Shown here: piece after piece, positions 1 to 8,088 of the stretch
Layout of the letters: every line of letters begins with the position of its first letter
How positions within the stretch are numbered: the first letter of the stretch is position 1
Source: JASGCL01 sp965262775
Lineage (GTDB): Bacteria > Pseudomonadota > Alphaproteobacteria > JASGCL01
Reading direction: 5' to 3'
Length of the DNA: 64,000 nucleotides
NCBI GenBank assembly: GCA_965262775.1
Contig: CBDHFT010000001.1
Span: 62,001-126,000 of the forward strand
Program-made: the position numbers and the translations under genes
The notes under the pieces: generated by a model
What the model was told of the DNA's origin: nothing
Database searches by the model: none
The model's input: the letters and a program-made list of their open reading frames with translations, nothing else

Positions 1-1
1 C

Positions 2-220
2 CAAGAATCAAAAGATGGTGCAAAAAAAGATGGCAAGCAAGCACAGCACCGTGGCGATAAAAAAGATAAGAAAAAAGACGCCAGCGAATCAGAAAAACCA
101 TCTGAAGCGCAAATGGTTGCCCCCGTTGAAGAAAAGGCTGACAAGCCTGACGCTGAAGATAATTCAGAAAAATCAACCCCCCGCAACAAGGGTAAAAAAA
201 CTCTATCGGTAAAGAAATAA
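2..220 (+). CDS. rpsB: 30S ribosomal protein S2, C-terminal tail (5' end outside window)
   Basis: The frame that enters from the left edge (codons starting at base 2) stays open to the TAA at 218-220. It encodes a Lys/Asp/Glu-rich tail that includes the stretches DKKDKKKDASESEKPSE and NKGKKTLSVKK. The stop lies 2 nt before the tsf start. In nearly all bacteria rpsB directly precedes tsf, so I infer this is the end of S2 carrying a charged, probably disordered C-terminal extension of at least 70 residues. The globular S2 domain is outside the window, so the assignment rests on position and not on homology. An open frame at 15-212 in another register is a shadow of this one. Confidence 0.65.
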   Translation, partial: QESKDGAKKDGKQAQHRGDKKDKKKDASESEKPSEAQMVAPVEEKADKPDAEDNSEKSTPRNKGKKTLSVKK

Positions 221-222
221 TC

Positions 223-1134
223 ATGGCCACCCCCGTTACCGCCACCACCGTCAAAAACCTGCGCGAGAAAACTGGCGCGGGCATGCTTGATTGCAAAAAA
301 GCGTTGGACGAATGCGGCGGCGACATTGACCAAGCAACCGATTGGTTGCGTAAAAAAGGCCTAAGCGCGGCGGCAAAAAAATCTGGCCGCGTTGCCGCCG
401 AAGGGTTAGTCGGCATGAAGGTTAATGAAAAAATGACCGAAGCCGTTTTGGTGGAAATCAACGCCGAAACCGACTTTGTGGCGCGTAATGACCTGTTTCA
501 AAAATTGCTTGAATCTTGTTTAACCCTTGCCATGACATCGGGTGGTGATGACGAAAAAATAAAATCTGAATTGACGCCCGCCGTTACCAATTTGATAGCC
601 ACGATTGGCGAAAATATAAATTTCCGCCGCGCCAAAAAATTAACCGTCGAACATGGCGCCATTGCCTGTTACATGCACAATGCTTTGCAACCCCATTTGG
701 GAAAAATTGGGGTGTTGGTGGCGTTGGAATCCACGGGCGATAAAAATGCTTTGCAGGCCGTGGGTAAAAAAATTGCCATGCACATTGCCGCGCAAAGCCC
801 GCAATACCTAACCACCGCCGCGGTGCCCGCCAGCGTGGTTGCCCATGAAAAATCAATCTTGACCGAGCAAGCAAAATCATCGGGCAAACCCGACGCGGTG
901 ATTGAAAAAATGGTCGCGGGGCGTATTCAAAAATTTTATGAAGAAGTGGTGTTGCTTGAACAAATATTTATTTTTGACAACGAAACAAAAATTACAAAAT
1001 TGTTAAGCGACGCCGAAGCATCGGTCGGTGCGCCAATTGCTATAAAAGATTTTGTTCTGTTTCGCCTGGGCGAGGGAATTGAAAAAAAACAAGATGATTT
1101 TGCCGCTGAGGTAGCGTCGATGGCAAAACAATAG
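223..1134 (+). CDS. tsf: Translation elongation factor Ts
   Basis: EF-Ts is the guanine-nucleotide exchange factor that recycles EF-Tu-GDP in the cytoplasm. The N-terminal UBA-like domain (about residues 1-50, TVKNLREKTGAGMLDCKKAL) is followed by the EF-Tu contact motif TDFVARND at 83-90, then the two core subdomains. At 303 residues it is of normal family length. It begins 2 nt after the upstream stop, which suggests translational coupling, and pyrH follows 15 nt later. No strong Shine-Dalgarno sequence is visible. This is the classical rpsB-tsf-pyrH-frr order. Confidence 0.97.
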   Translation: MATPVTATTVKNLREKTGAGMLDCKKALDECGGDIDQATDWLRKKGLSAAAKKSGRVAAEGLVGMKVNEKMTEAVLVEINAETDFVARNDLFQKLLESCLTLAMTSGGDDEKIKSELTPAVTNLIATIGENINFRRAKKLTVEHGAIACYMHNALQPHLGKIGVLVALESTGDKNALQAVGKKIAMHIAAQSPQYLTTAAVPASVVAHEKSILTEQAKSSGKPDAVIEKMVAGRIQKFYEEVVLLEQIFIFDNETKITKLLSDAEASVGAPIAIKDFVLFRLGEGIEKKQDDFAAEVASMAKQ

Positions 1135-1149
1135 TCAATATAATTCATA

Positions 1150-1899
1150 ATGACCACCCCAACCAAGCCCGACCAATCCAAGCCATGGGATAAATCATGG
1201 AAAAGGGTGATGGTCAAATTATCGGGCGAGGCATTGATGGGCAAACAACCATTCGGCATCGATAGCGATGTTTTAATCACCCTGTCCGAAGAAATTGCCA
1301 CCGTGGTTAATCAAGGTTTTGAAATATGTATGGTGGTGGGCGGCGGTAATATTTTTCGCGGCATGTCATCGGCCAAATTGGGGATTGACCGCACCACGGG
1401 CGATTACATGGGTATGTTGGCCACGGTAATGAACGCCCTGGCGTTACAAAATGCGTTGGAAAAAATTGGCACCGCAACGCGGGTTATGTCGGCCCTGCCC
1501 ATTACTGCGGTGGCCGAAAATTATATTCGCCGCCGCGCATTGCGCCATTTGGAAAAAGGCCGTGTTGTCATATTTGCCGCGGGCACGGGCAACCCATATT
1601 TCACCACCGACAGTGCCGCGGCCCTGCGCGCCGCCGAAATGAATTGCGAATTGTTGATGAAGGCGACGAAGGTAGACGGCGTTTATTCCGCCGACCCGAT
1701 GAAGGATAAAACCGCCACCCGTTATAATAAGTTATCCTTCACCGAGGTTATCGAAAAAAATTATCAAGTGATGGATATCAACGCCGTGGTTTTATGCCGC
1801 GACAACCATATACCCATCAGCGTTTTTTCGTTGTTCGAACATGGTCAATTGCTGAATATTTTGACTGGTAAAAATGAACGCCACACCTTGATTAGTTGA
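1150..1899 (+). CDS. pyrH: UMP kinase
   Basis: Bacterial UMP kinase (amino acid kinase fold) phosphorylates UMP to UDP in pyrimidine synthesis. Visible family motifs are VMVKLSGEALMG near residues 20-31, the glycine-rich VVGGGNIFRG, DRTTGDYMGMLATVMNALAL, and the late KATKVDGVYSADP with NYQVMD that shape the nucleotide and UMP sites. The 249 residues match the family (about 240) plus a short N-terminal extension rich in Pro, Lys and Asp. It sits between tsf and frr in the conserved order, in the same orientation, and is very likely cotranscribed. Confidence 0.96.
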   Translation: MTTPTKPDQSKPWDKSWKRVMVKLSGEALMGKQPFGIDSDVLITLSEEIATVVNQGFEICMVVGGGNIFRGMSSAKLGIDRTTGDYMGMLATVMNALALQNALEKIGTATRVMSALPITAVAENYIRRRALRHLEKGRVVIFAAGTGNPYFTTDSAAALRAAEMNCELLMKATKVDGVYSADPMKDKTATRYNKLSFTEVIEKNYQVMDINAVVLCRDNHIPISVFSLFEHGQLLNILTGKNERHTLIS

Positions 1900-1922
1900 T
1901 GTAATTTTTTTATAGTAACAGC

Positions 1923-2474
1923 ATGATTGATTACAAAACCGCAAACCACAAAATGCAAACCACGCTTGATGTGTTGCAAAAAGAACTGGCGGCGTTACGT
2001 TCGGGCCGCGCCAGTGCCACCATGCTCGACCCCATTATGGTCGATGTTTATGGCAGTCGCACCCCGTTGCAACAATGCGCATCGGTTAGTGTGCCCGAAG
2101 CACGCCAATTGGCCATTTCGGTTTGGGACCCCAGCAATGTCAAGGCAGTTGAAAAAGCCATCGCCGATTCGGGGCTTGGCCTGAACCCCCAGACCGAGGG
2201 CACCATGATAAGGCTGCGCTTGCCCGAATTGACCGAGGAACGCCGATTGGAATTAATAAAAGTTGCCCACAAATATGCCGAAACGGCGAAGGTGGCGATA
2301 CGCAACCTGCGGCGCGATCATTTGGAATTTATCAAAAAAAATGAAAAAGATAAATTGATTGGTGAAGATGAAGCGCGTCAATTATCTGAAACGGCGCAAA
2401 AGCTAACCGATAAATTCACGGCTGAGATTGATAAGATGATAGCCGATAAAGAAAAAGATATTAAACATATTTAA
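1923..2474 (+). CDS. frr: Ribosome recycling factor
   Basis: RRF, together with EF-G, splits the post-termination ribosome. The 183-residue protein has the usual length and the signatures LRSGRASATMLDPIMVDVYG (domain II entrance), VPEARQLAISVWDPSNVKAVEKAI and the long helical LRRDHLEFIKKNEKD segment of domain I. It starts 23 nt after pyrH and is followed 21 nt later by uppS, all in one orientation. Nothing is unusual in the sequence. Confidence 0.96.
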   Translation: MIDYKTANHKMQTTLDVLQKELAALRSGRASATMLDPIMVDVYGSRTPLQQCASVSVPEARQLAISVWDPSNVKAVEKAIADSGLGLNPQTEGTMIRLRLPELTEERRLELIKVAHKYAETAKVAIRNLRRDHLEFIKKNEKDKLIGEDEARQLSETAQKLTDKFTAEIDKMIADKEKDIKHI

Positions 2475-2495
2475 TATTATTTTGTCTTTCCTGTC

Positions 2496-3239
2496 ATGGT
2501 TAATAACGCGCCCCATAATTTGCCACAGCATATTGCGATTATTATGGACGGCAATGGTCGGTGGGCAACGCGCCGTGGTTTGCCCCGCGAATTAGGCCAT
2601 GCCGAGGGTGCCAAAGCGTTGGAGCGGGTGGTGAAGGCGGCGTTAGAAAAAAAAATTCCTTTCTTAAGTTTCTACTGCTTCTCGACCGAAAATTGGGCGC
2701 GCCCAAAAAAGGAGGTTGACCTGTTGATGAATTTGCTGCGCCAGTATTTAAAAAGAAATTTTAAAGAATTGGTGAAGGACAAAATAAAAATCAAGGTTAT
2801 TGGCAAAAGGAAAGACTTGCCCGCCGATGTGGTGAAAAGCATTACAAAATTGGAAACCGAAACCATGAACCATGACAATTTGACTTTGGTGCTGGCGATT
2901 AATTATGGGGCGCGGAGCGAAATATTACATGCCGTCGAACATATTTTGCAAAAGCAACAACAGGGGTTGTTGAGCGCGGAAATAACCGAACAAACCATCA
3001 CCGACCACCTGTGGACCGCGGGCATCCCCGAGCCCGATGTTATCGTGCGCAGCAGCGGCGAACATCGGCTTTCCAATTTCTTTTTATGGCAAGGGGCTTA
3101 CGCCGAATTTATTTTTACCGACCGCCTGTGGCCTGATATAATGGCGGAGGATTTGGATCTGTGGCTGAAGGAATATGAAAAAAGAAAAAGAAGATTCGGC
3201 GGGCGCAACGAAGACATCAACCAACAACATACATCATAA
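2496..3239 (+). CDS. uppS: Undecaprenyl diphosphate synthase
   Basis: This cis-prenyltransferase makes the C55 lipid carrier used for peptidoglycan and surface polysaccharides. Seen motifs are IAIIMDGNGRWA (catalytic Asp18), LSFYCFSTENWARPKKEV and the C-terminal RSSGEHRLSNFFLWQGAYAEF. The last usually reads R-T-S-G-E-x-R-L-S-N-F, so Thr is replaced by Ser here. At 247 residues it is of normal length. It lies 21 nt after frr and 5 nt before cdsA, consistent with one operon for carrier and phospholipid precursor synthesis. Confidence 0.95.
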   Translation: MVNNAPHNLPQHIAIIMDGNGRWATRRGLPRELGHAEGAKALERVVKAALEKKIPFLSFYCFSTENWARPKKEVDLLMNLLRQYLKRNFKELVKDKIKIKVIGKRKDLPADVVKSITKLETETMNHDNLTLVLAINYGARSEILHAVEHILQKQQQGLLSAEITEQTITDHLWTAGIPEPDVIVRSSGEHRLSNFFLWQGAYAEFIFTDRLWPDIMAEDLDLWLKEYEKRKRRFGGRNEDINQQHTS

Positions 3240-3244
3240 AAAAA

Positions 3245-3967
3245 ATGGCAAAAAAAAATTCTATCGCCACCACGGCAAATAAAAAAATGGCAAAGAAAAA
3301 TTCTGTTGCCAGCGCGGACAATAAAAAAAACCTGCGGCAAAGAATTGTTAGTGGCATCCTGTTGGGTTTGCTAGCCGTGGCATTAATTTTTTTACCACGC
3401 TGGTGGCAATTGTTGGCATTGTTGGTGGTGGTTTTTGTTTCGCATCACGAATGGCAAAAATTGGCGCAACGCACCGCGCGGCCTTTCGTTTGGTTTGTGG
3501 TGGGGTTTGTTTATATTTTGGCATCCGCCATCGCGGCGATTTTTTTGCTCAACCTGCATACCCTGTGGTTTTTGCAAACCATGCTGATTGTTATTGGCGC
3601 CGACACGGGGGCTTATATTTTTGGCAAAATTTGGGGGCGGCATAAAATTGCGCCATCCATTTCGCCTGGCAAAACTTGGGAAGGATTGGTTGGCGGGTTA
3701 TTGTTTGCCAACCTCATCACGGTGGCTAGTGCTTTTACTTTCCATACTGCGTTGCAAGAAAAAATATGGGGCAGCCTATGTTTGGCGACGCTCATCACTA
3801 TTTTTGCTTTGTTGGGCGACCTGTTTGAATCATATTTCAAACGGCGCGCGGGGGCGAAGGATTCGGGCAATATCATTCCTGGGCACGGCGGCATCCTTGA
3901 CCGCATCGATGGGCATTTGATGGCCTTATTGCTGGTCGCCATATTAATTTCGTTACATATTTTTTAA
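3245..3967 (+). CDS. cdsA: Phosphatidate cytidylyltransferase (CDP-diglyceride synthase)
   Basis: CdsA makes CDP-diacylglycerol from phosphatidate and CTP in the inner membrane. The family signature spans about residues 197-223, with the key pieces SYFKRRAGAKDSGN and HGGILDRIDG. Several hydrophobic helices precede it. The first 28 residues are an imperfect tandem duplication (MAKKNS-x8 twice), which gives a second possible start at 3287. The duplicated start region is Lys/Asn rich and probably cytoplasmic. The usual downstream genes dxr, rseP and bamA are missing; the next gene is an opposing KAP NTPase, so the conserved cluster ends here. Confidence 0.94.
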   Translation: MAKKNSIATTANKKMAKKNSVASADNKKNLRQRIVSGILLGLLAVALIFLPRWWQLLALLVVVFVSHHEWQKLAQRTARPFVWFVVGFVYILASAIAAIFLLNLHTLWFLQTMLIVIGADTGAYIFGKIWGRHKIAPSISPGKTWEGLVGGLLFANLITVASAFTFHTALQEKIWGSLCLATLITIFALLGDLFESYFKRRAGAKDSGNIIPGHGGILDRIDGHLMALLLVAILISLHIF

Positions 3968-4058
3968 AAAAAATATTCGACGTTGGGTTGGCGGATTAGT
4001 GATTTAAGCTTTTTTATTATTTTTAATTATTTCTAGATGGGCTGGGGTTGTTAAGTTA

Positions 4059-5429
4059 TCAAATCATTTCTTCAACTTTTTTAATTGCTCCAAAAATTAA
4101 ATCTGCAGAATTATGTTTTTTAATTTGTTGCATGCTTAATTTATCTATCTCATCTACAAAATTTTGCTTCATAATATGATCAAAAGAATAGTTAATAGAC
4201 AAATTCCTTCTTGGTTCTTCAGTACATATTCTATAAAACTCAGCAAAAAAAGAATTCAGTTCAAATTTAGTTACTGACTCGGACAGATCTTTAGACAGAG
4301 CACTACTATTAATTTTTTTAATAAAATTATCATAAAAATCATCTTCATTAGATTTGTTATAAACATCTAACATAAACTGATAAAGATGAGATTTATTATC
4401 TGAATTTTTTGCAATATAAAACCACATTGATAATTTACTATAATTATTATTTTTCTCCGCATTAAAAATAATATCTTTGATTATAGTTTTTATCTTTCTA
4501 AGCTCTACAGAGTGATAATCAAACATAAAAAAAAGACTAATATAAAAAAAATCCTTTTTGTCATGGTTTTCCCCTAGTATTGCAATTACCTCATTCTTTA
4601 TAAAATTATCTTTGTGTCGCATACCAAGTTTTTGAAAACTACCAATATGATAATCCCTGTCGATAAATTTTTCTAAATAATCTTTGGCGTTAAATTCTGT
4701 GCCGTTGGTGTTATAATAACCAGCAATACTTCCCGACAGAATTTGTTTATTTGCAACATAAATAATTTTTACATTTTCTGCGTCAAAATAATGTTTGACC
4801 CGTTCAAACAATCGCACCGCAAAATGTGGGTTGCATCTATCCAATTCATCGATAAAAATAACCAATGGCCTATCCTTGGCTTTTGCTTCGAGTATTTCTT
4901 TTAATTTCTTTTTGCCTTCGCTTGCTTCTTTTATGGCTAATAATTTTTTTTCAAGAAAGGTTTCTTCTGGCGTTAATAACTCCTTAGTTATTTTTTTGGC
5001 TTGGTTTAATCCATTCTTAACCATAGACGCCTGTGGCACAAGTTCAATAGCAAGGTTAATCCCAATTTTAAGCAACGACTTAACAATCTCTTTCATTTTT
5101 TCTTTATCAATAGTACCAAGTTCATTTATAATATGTTGCCATATAACCAACAATGGGTCGTCCATCGATTCATGGGCAAAGGCATCGAGCCAAATAACAT
5201 TTGCTCTTGTTTCAGGTCTTGTATCTTGGGAGTGTTTTATCCTGCTCAGGTAATCGCGCATCGCCCGCGCAAACCATGTTTTGCCCGCGCCCCATTGGCC
5301 ATCTATCATCATTGTTTGAAAGGGCGATTCTATAAAAAGATCGCTAAGATTCGCCACACTTCGGTGTCTAGCCAACAAATCCTCGGGGAGCGATTCTTCC
5401 AAGATTTCAATTTTTACTATTTCGTTCAT
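4059..5429 (-). CDS. KAP-family P-loop NTPase
   Basis: The 456-residue protein has Walker A GQWGAGKT at residues 44-51 and an extended Walker B FIDELDRCNP at 192-201 followed by HFAVRLFERVKHYFD, the pattern of KAP NTPases (the Kidins220/PifA group). No clear membrane helices interrupt the NTPase domain, unlike many KAP members, so it is probably cytoplasmic. The C-terminal half (about residues 230-456) is Asn/Lys/Ile rich and its DNA is visibly more AT-rich than the neighbours, a sign of transfer. PifA excludes phage T7, so a defence role is possible but unproven. It stands alone, antisense to the cdsA operon, with no obvious partner gene. Confidence 0.85.
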   Translation of the reverse strand: MNEIVKIEILEESLPEDLLARHRSVANLSDLFIESPFQTMMIDGQWGAGKTWFARAMRDYLSRIKHSQDTRPETRANVIWLDAFAHESMDDPLLVIWQHIINELGTIDKEKMKEIVKSLLKIGINLAIELVPQASMVKNGLNQAKKITKELLTPEETFLEKKLLAIKEASEGKKKLKEILEAKAKDRPLVIFIDELDRCNPHFAVRLFERVKHYFDAENVKIIYVANKQILSGSIAGYYNTNGTEFNAKDYLEKFIDRDYHIGSFQKLGMRHKDNFIKNEVIAILGENHDKKDFFYISLFFMFDYHSVELRKIKTIIKDIIFNAEKNNNYSKLSMWFYIAKNSDNKSHLYQFMLDVYNKSNEDDFYDNFIKKINSSALSKDLSESVTKFELNSFFAEFYRICTEEPRRNLSINYSFDHIMKQNFVDEIDKLSMQQIKKHNSADLIFGAIKKVEEMI

Positions 5430-5512
5430 GATTTATTGTAATCATGATTCGCACCCTATTCAATTATTTTTAGACTAAAAAATATTTTTCTTATTTTTGC
5501 TAGCGGTAGCCA

Positions 5513-5561
5513 GCCTGGTCGCAGGCCCACCGCCCTCAAGCAGCGAAGCGGTAGGGCGAAT
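5513..5561 (-). terminator. Two hairpins after nrdA; one belongs to a dispersed repeat
   Basis: Directly after the nrdA stop, reading on the minus strand, come an imperfect hairpin (CGCCCT at 5531-5536 pairing with AGGGCG at 5553-5558) and a second one (GCCTG at 5513-5517, loop GTCG, CAGGC at 5522-5526). A/T-rich DNA follows. They could end the nrdA transcript. The first hairpin and its flanks (5530-5561) recur almost unchanged at 17246-17278, so it is also a dispersed repeat. Confidence 0.45.
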
Positions 5562-7691
5562 TTATTGGCAAACTTCGCACACTTCCCCATTGTTGGGGTT
5601 GATGGTGGATGCGGGTTTGTCGCCCGTGGTTGGTGCGGTGGCCACCGCGCCGTTGCCCAACATCCCTTCCATCAGGTCGTGGCGTTTTTCGGCGCGCTTG
5701 ATGGCTTGCGACCGACAATAATAAAGGCTTTTCACGCCCAATTTCCAAGCCAAATAATGGATATTATGCAAATCGCGTTTGTGAATGTCGGGGCGCAAAA
5801 ACACATTAAGCGATTGCGCCTGGCAAACATAGGGCGTGCGGTCGGCGGCAAAAATAATTAATGTTTCTTGGTTAATTTCATGGGCGGTTTTAAAAACCGA
5901 TTTTTCCTCGGCACTTAAAAAATCCAAATGTTGCACCGACCCTTCGTTCATGATGATGTTGCTCCACACCTCGGCTTCATTTTTACCTTTGTCTTTTAAT
6001 ATTTTTTCAAGATGTTTGTTGCGCACCGAAAATGACCCGCTTAATGTTTTGTGGGTGAAACTGTTGGCGACAATGGGTTCGATGCCCGGGCTTGAACCGC
6101 CCGCGATAATCGAAATGGATGCCGTGGGGGCAATGGCTATCTTGTGCGAAAAACGATCTTTGAAACCAAATTCCGCCGCATCGGGGCATGGGCCACGTTC
6201 CGTGCCCAATTTTATCGACGCCCGGTCGGCTTTTTCCTTGATGTCTTTAAAAATTTTCTTGTTATAGGATTTTGCGGTCGCGCTTTCCCATGGAATCATT
6301 TTGGATTGCAGAAAACTGTGAAAACCCATGACGCCCAAACCAACCGACCGTTCGCGCATGGCCGAATATTTGGCATTGCCAAAATCGGGCGCGGCATTTT
6401 CAATAAAATCTTGCAAGACATTATCCAAAAACCTTAAAACATCCTCGACAATCAATTCGTCATTTTTCCATTCGTCATAGGTTTCCAAATTCAGCGAACT
6501 TAAACAACAAACCGCGGTGCGCATTTTGCCCAAATGGTCGATGCCCGTTGGCAAAGTAATTTCAGAACAAAGGTTCGATGTTTTTACCTGTAACCCCGCC
6601 AATTTATGATGTTCGGGTTGCGCCCGCCCAATATGGTCAAGGTAAAGAATATAGGGTTCGCCCATTTCCATCCGCGCGGTGAGAAGTTTTATCCACAAAT
6701 CGCGCGCATTAACCCGATTGATGACTTTGTTATCTTTGGGCGATTTTAAAGCCCATAGGTCATTTTGTTCCACGGCGCGCATGAATTCGTCGCTTATCAC
6801 CACACCATGGTGCAGGTTGGGCACGCGCCGCACAGGGTCGGCCCCTGTGGTGCGGCGAATTTCGATAAACTCTTCAATCTCGGGGTGCCATATTGGCAAA
6901 TAAATGGCGGCCGAACCGCGGCGAATAGACCCTTGGGATATTGCATGGGTGATGCTTTCCATCACCTTGATAAATGGCACAATGCCCGATGTTTGCCCCG
7001 ACAAAGAAACCTGCTCATTCATCGAACGCAAATTGCCCCAATAACTGCCAATGCCGCCGCCGCGCGCCGCCAACCAAACATTTTCATTCCACAGGTCAAC
7101 AATACCCTTTAGCGAATCGGTTGCTTCGTTAAGGAAGCAAGAAATGGGCAAGCCGCGCTTCGTGCCGCCATTTGATAAAATGGGGGTGGCGGGCATAAAC
7201 CATAATTTTGACATATAATTATAAAGCCGTTGCGCATGTTCCGAATTGTCAGAATAATACAATGCCACGCGCGCAAACAAATCTTGAAATGTTTCATCGC
7301 CAATCAAATAACGATCCTTCAATGTTTCTTTGCCAAAATCGGTAAGCAGGTCGTTGTAAGAATGGTCGATGGTGATGCGGCGACCCTTATCATTTTGGCG
7401 CACATTGCCGTCGATAACCTCCGCCCCCAGTGCCAATTCGTCCAAGGCACCGATGGGGGTTTGCATCGCCCCCGCAACCAAATTGGGGTGGCTAGAATAT
7501 CTTGCTGGTTGGCCCATTTTTTTTTCTGCTTTCTTTTGTTGTTTTTGCTTGCTGTTGATTTTGTTTACATCGAAGTCATTAAAAGCAAGGGTGCTTCTTA
7601 TAACATCTTTTGAATCTTTTTTCATTAACCCATTGCCCAACTTGCCGTCTGGCAAGGGGTGGTTAAAATTTTCTCCCGCTATTTTGCTCAT
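5562..7691 (-). CDS. nrdA: Class I ribonucleoside-diphosphate reductase, alpha subunit
   Basis: The large subunit reduces ribonucleotides to deoxyribonucleotides. Seen are the first active-site Cys in PISCFLNEATDS (Cys185), the N-x-C-x-E triad in SNLCSEITLP (Asn373, Cys375, Glu377), the partner Cys in AVCCLSSLNLETY (about 395) and the redox-shuttle pair C-x-x-C at the extreme C-terminus (about 705/708). At 709 residues it is shorter than E. coli NrdA (761). The N-terminus is a Lys/Gln-rich stretch without a recognisable ATP-cone, so activity control by dATP may be absent. No nrdB beta subunit is nearby. Two NrdR-box-like sites lie upstream. Confidence 0.93.
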   Translation of the reverse strand: MSKIAGENFNHPLPDGKLGNGLMKKDSKDVIRSTLAFNDFDVNKINSKQKQQKKAEKKMGQPARYSSHPNLVAGAMQTPIGALDELALGAEVIDGNVRQNDKGRRITIDHSYNDLLTDFGKETLKDRYLIGDETFQDLFARVALYYSDNSEHAQRLYNYMSKLWFMPATPILSNGGTKRGLPISCFLNEATDSLKGIVDLWNENVWLAARGGGIGSYWGNLRSMNEQVSLSGQTSGIVPFIKVMESITHAISQGSIRRGSAAIYLPIWHPEIEEFIEIRRTTGADPVRRVPNLHHGVVISDEFMRAVEQNDLWALKSPKDNKVINRVNARDLWIKLLTARMEMGEPYILYLDHIGRAQPEHHKLAGLQVKTSNLCSEITLPTGIDHLGKMRTAVCCLSSLNLETYDEWKNDELIVEDVLRFLDNVLQDFIENAAPDFGNAKYSAMRERSVGLGVMGFHSFLQSKMIPWESATAKSYNKKIFKDIKEKADRASIKLGTERGPCPDAAEFGFKDRFSHKIAIAPTASISIIAGGSSPGIEPIVANSFTHKTLSGSFSVRNKHLEKILKDKGKNEAEVWSNIIMNEGSVQHLDFLSAEEKSVFKTAHEINQETLIIFAADRTPYVCQAQSLNVFLRPDIHKRDLHNIHYLAWKLGVKSLYYCRSQAIKRAEKRHDLMEGMLGNGAVATAPTTGDKPASTINPNNGEVCEVCQ

Positions 7692-7838
7692 TTTTTTTCT
7701 CCCGTTTTTTAACTCTATTTCTTATTGTATTTTGTCCACTGTATTTTTTTTTATATTTTTTATTTTTATCACAACCAACCCAACGCGCCGCGCATCCCCC
7801 ATTATCCATCACCATTTGTTATGCAATATTTACACCAA

Positions 7839-7889
7839 ATTATCACAATCTATTGTGTTTTGTCATGCTGACAACACAATACCTTGTAG
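7839..7889 (-). promoter_or_regulatory. nrdA promoter with tandem NrdR boxes
   Basis: TCACAATCTATTGTGT at 7843-7858 matches the NrdR consensus ACACWATATATWGTGT at 14 of 16 positions. ACACAATACCTTGTAG at 7874-7889 matches at 12 of 16. Their starts are 31 bp apart, about three helical turns, the usual NrdR arrangement. On the minus strand a promoter-like ATGACA (7866-7861), 16-bp spacer and GATAAT (7844-7839) overlaps the proximal box. Binding of NrdR there would block RNA polymerase when dNTPs are plentiful. The nrdA start is about 150 nt downstream. The rest of the 7692-8088 gap holds T-rich leader DNA and two DnaA-box-like nonamers. Confidence 0.75.
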
Positions 7890-7941
7890 TCTTATGTCTG
7901 TTTGTTGTCGAGTGCAATAAGCAACCTATCAAACTTGACTT

Positions 7942-7966
7942 TTATCCATAAATTTCTTGGGGATAA
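7942..7966. promoter_or_regulatory. Two DnaA-box-like nonamers upstream of nrdA
   Basis: TTATCCATA (7942-7950, plus) and TTATCCCCA (complement of 7958-7966) each differ by one base from TTATCCACA. They sit about 50 bp upstream of the NrdR boxes. DnaA regulates nrdAB in E. coli, so a role is conceivable, but short AT-rich matches like these arise easily by chance. Confidence 0.25.
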
Positions 7967-8064
7967 CCCATCAACATGTATAAAAAATTAAAAATAATAT
8001 AATGAATAATTATAAGTTGCAAATATAATGGCGACAGCACCATCATATAACAGGCTTGATAAAG

Positions 8065-8080
8065 GGGCTGTAACCAGCCC
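8065..8080 (-). terminator. Hairpin downstream of MFS gene
   Basis: GGGCTG (8065-8070), loop TAAC and CAGCCC (8075-8080) form a perfect 6-bp stem starting 9 bases past the transporter stop when read on the minus strand. The following bases are only moderately U-rich, so it is at best a weak intrinsic terminator. Confidence 0.4.
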
Positions 8081-8088
8081 ACCCAGGC

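Noticed and set aside
15..212. 65-residue open frame at the left edge
   Set aside because: It overlaps, in another register, the frame that ends right before tsf and has the composition expected of the rpsB tail.
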